Shown here piece by piece: positions 62,683 through 64,000 of a stretch of 64,000 nt of DNA. Within the stretch, counting starts at the first letter, position 1; each line of letters starts with the position of its first letter. Both the position numbers and the translations under genes were made by a program. Source of the DNA: Pantoea sp. WMus005 (lineage in GTDB: Bacteria; Pseudomonadota; Gammaproteobacteria; Enterobacterales; Enterobacteriaceae); NCBI RefSeq assembly GCF_013415305.1, contig NZ_JACBXU010000003.1:62001-126000 (forward strand), given 5' to 3'. A model generated the notes under the pieces. It was not told where the DNA came from. It worked only from the letters and a program-made list of their open reading frames with translations, and did no database searches.

Positions 62683-63411
62683 TTAGGCCGTCATACCGCC
62701 ATCAATCACCAGTTCGGTGCCGCTGACGTAACTGCTTTCATCGGACGCCAGAAAGAGTGCTGCAGCCGCCACTTCATCAGGATTACCCAGCCGGTTTGCC
62801 GGTATCCGTGCGCTCAGCGTCTGCCTGATCTCATCGCTGGCCTGGCTAAACATCGGTGTATCGGTGGGGCCAGGGCTGAGTGTGTTAACTCTGATGCCAC
62901 GTGGCGTCAGTTCGCTGTTCCAGGTGCGGGCAAAGGATCGCACTGCGGCCTTGCTGGCTGAATAGGCAGCATAGCCGGGATTCGCGATGCTTCCCGCAAT
63001 CGAACCCACCAGCACAATGCTGCTGCCCTCACTCATGAGTCGCACCGCGTGCTGCACCGTCAACACCATGGCACGCACATTCAGATTAAAGATGCGATCA
63101 AGGTGCTCTTCGGTGGTCTCTTCCAGGCTCGCAGGTTCAGACAGGCCAGACGAGTTGACCAGGATGTCTAGCCGGCCTGCCCGCGCCTTGAGGGTGTCAA
63201 ACAGACGCTCAAGGTCGCTTGTGCGGGTAATGTCACCTGCAATCGCCTCGATGTCACCGCCAATCAGCGCCACAGCCTCAGCCAGCTGAGCTTCACGTCG
63301 GCCCGTTATAAAAACCCGTGCGCCTTCCTGGACAAAACGACGCGCAACCGCGAGGCCAATACCGCTGCTACCGCCCGTGACCAGGGCAATCTTTCCACGT
63401 AATTTCATCAT
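62683..63411 (-). CDS. SDR family oxidoreductase divergent from an HxlR regulator
   Basis: Classical short-chain dehydrogenase of 242 residues. Cofactor site LVTGGSSGIGLAVARRF, Arg in FITGRREAQ suggesting NADP, active site LVGSIAGSIANPGYAAYSASKAA with YxxxK, and end YVSGTELVIDGGMTA. GGAG before the two ATGs. Adjacent HxlR regulators often control such reductases in response to aldehydes or quinones. Confidence 0.9.
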   Translation of the reverse strand: MMKLRGKIALVTGGSSGIGLAVARRFVQEGARVFITGRREAQLAEAVALIGGDIEAIAGDITRTSDLERLFDTLKARAGRLDILVNSSGLSEPASLEETTEEHLDRIFNLNVRAMVLTVQHAVRLMSEGSSIVLVGSIAGSIANPGYAAYSASKAAVRSFARTWNSELTPRGIRVNTLSPGPTDTPMFSQASDEIRQTLSARIPANRLGNPDEVAAAALFLASDESSYVSGTELVIDGGMTA

Positions 63412-63432
63412 TTCAACTCCGGATAGAGGGTA

Positions 63433-63494
63433 GACACCCGATAGTATATTTCTTATATTTGGTGTCAATTACGCACCTGATACACACCAGATAT
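63433..63494. promoter_or_regulatory. ACACCNRATA-type motifs, likely HxlR operator
   Basis: GACACCCGATAGTAT (63433), its inverted relative ATATTTGGTGTC (63455-63466) and a third copy ACACCAGATATC (63484 on) lie between the divergent SDR and HxlR genes. GACACC/GGTGTC are exact outer arms 22 bp apart. Binding is inferred. Confidence 0.5.
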
Positions 63495-63509
63495 CCTCAA
63501 GGAAACCTC

Positions 63510-63890
63510 ATGACCACTGATATCACCGCAGTACTGGCCGAGATCAACAGTACGCGCCCTATCCTGGAACAGGTGGCAAACAAGTGGTCAGTTTTGATTC
63601 TGACCGTTTTGTGTTCTCAGCCGTCACGCTTTAACGCCATCAAGCGCAGACTCGATCCCATCACCCATAAGTCTCTGACAGAAGCATTACGCCGACTGGA
63701 ACGCAACGGACTGGTGAGCCGTCGCGTGATTGCCTCCTCCCCTGTGGCGGTCGAGTATGCGATCACGCCGCTGGGCAGGACATTGCAGGATCCTTTTATC
63801 GCGCTGGTGAGCTGGGCGAAGCAACATGGGGGAGCGATGGAACTGGCACAGGGGACTTATGATGGGCGGGATAGCGAAGAATCTGCATGA
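63510..63890 (+). CDS. HxlR family transcriptional regulator
   Basis: Winged-helix regulator of 126 residues: ILEQVANKWSVLILTVLCSQPSRFNAIKRRLDPITHKSLTEALRRLERNGLVSRRVIASSPVAVEYAITPLGRTL is the full HxlR domain. It lacks the conserved N-terminal cysteine used by YodB-like redox sensors, so the signal is unclear. AAGGAAACCTC precedes the ATG at 63510. It is divergent from and probably controls the SDR gene. The last 110 bp of the window show no gene. Confidence 0.9.
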   Translation: MTTDITAVLAEINSTRPILEQVANKWSVLILTVLCSQPSRFNAIKRRLDPITHKSLTEALRRLERNGLVSRRVIASSPVAVEYAITPLGRTLQDPFIALVSWAKQHGGAMELAQGTYDGRDSEESA

Positions 63891-64000
63891 ACTTAGCCCG
63901 GACGGCCTTCCTGCTTGTCGATAGCGTCGGGTCGATGTGCGAATAAGTTCAGGATAAGCAGGTCCGAAAGCGGAAACCTAACATCTTCTATGGCAACTAC

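Overview
The window looks like part of a large plasmid of a yellow-pigmented Pantoea, in the P. agglomerans/vagans group. The basis is gene content: a carotenoid cluster in the order crtE-X-Y-I-B with convergent crtZ, a thiamine thiO-S-G-F operon behind a TPP riboswitch, a maltose transport locus, and many oxidoreductase and regulator pairs. Known large Pantoea plasmids (the LPP-1 family) carry this mix. The species and the plasmid location are inferred; no replication or partition gene lies in the window.

Layout. 0-5.3 kb: maltose ABC transporter, with malK facing malEFG across a region with three MalT boxes. 5.3-10 kb: a TetR/flavin reductase pair and a methionine-type ABC transporter with a 2-oxoglutarate oxygenase. 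10.4-11.8 kb: ProP-like osmolyte symporter. 11.9-14.9 kb: a graveyard of gene fragments (transporter, Tn3-type resolvase, alcohol dehydrogenase, Tn3-type transposase) that also holds an AT-rich remnant of a class II microcin locus. 14.9-23.6 kb: methyltransferase, PEBP protein, LysR regulator, dihydroxyacetone kinase facing a FucO-type dehydrogenase with an FNR box between them, an OrtT-type membrane toxin, an MFS exporter and a glutaminase. 23.7-26.8 kb: a PAAR-Tle1 phospholipase effector of a type VI secretion system with a C-terminal frameshift, its probable lipoprotein immunity partner, and a second resolvase remnant. 27-32 kb: 2-hydroxyacid dehydrogenase, a DUF2946/PepSY membrane pair, pirin, YtfJ.

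32.3-38.5 kb: carotenoid cluster, giving zeaxanthin glucosides from FPP/IPP. 39-43.6 kb: DsbA-like protein, ASCH protein, thiamine operon. 43.6-53.4 kb: hydrolase, ArsR and old yellow enzyme group, LysE exporter, three GNAT acetyltransferases, an HTH-cupin regulator, and a folate-independent methionine synthase pair (MesD/MesX type). 53.6-64 kb: redox accessory DNA with SDRs, a second old yellow enzyme, a quinone reductase, glutathione peroxidase, an amidase, and TetR/TetR/HxlR regulators next to clear operator-like repeats.

The most unusual items are the microcin remnant at 14.2-14.6 kb, which includes a 21-codon gene with an almost ideal double-glycine leader; the frameshifted T6SS effector; the ThiF-rhodanese fusion lacking its first zinc CxxC; the threonine-rich 27-codon leader at 44.3 kb; and three operators spaced exactly 20 bp before the amidase gene.
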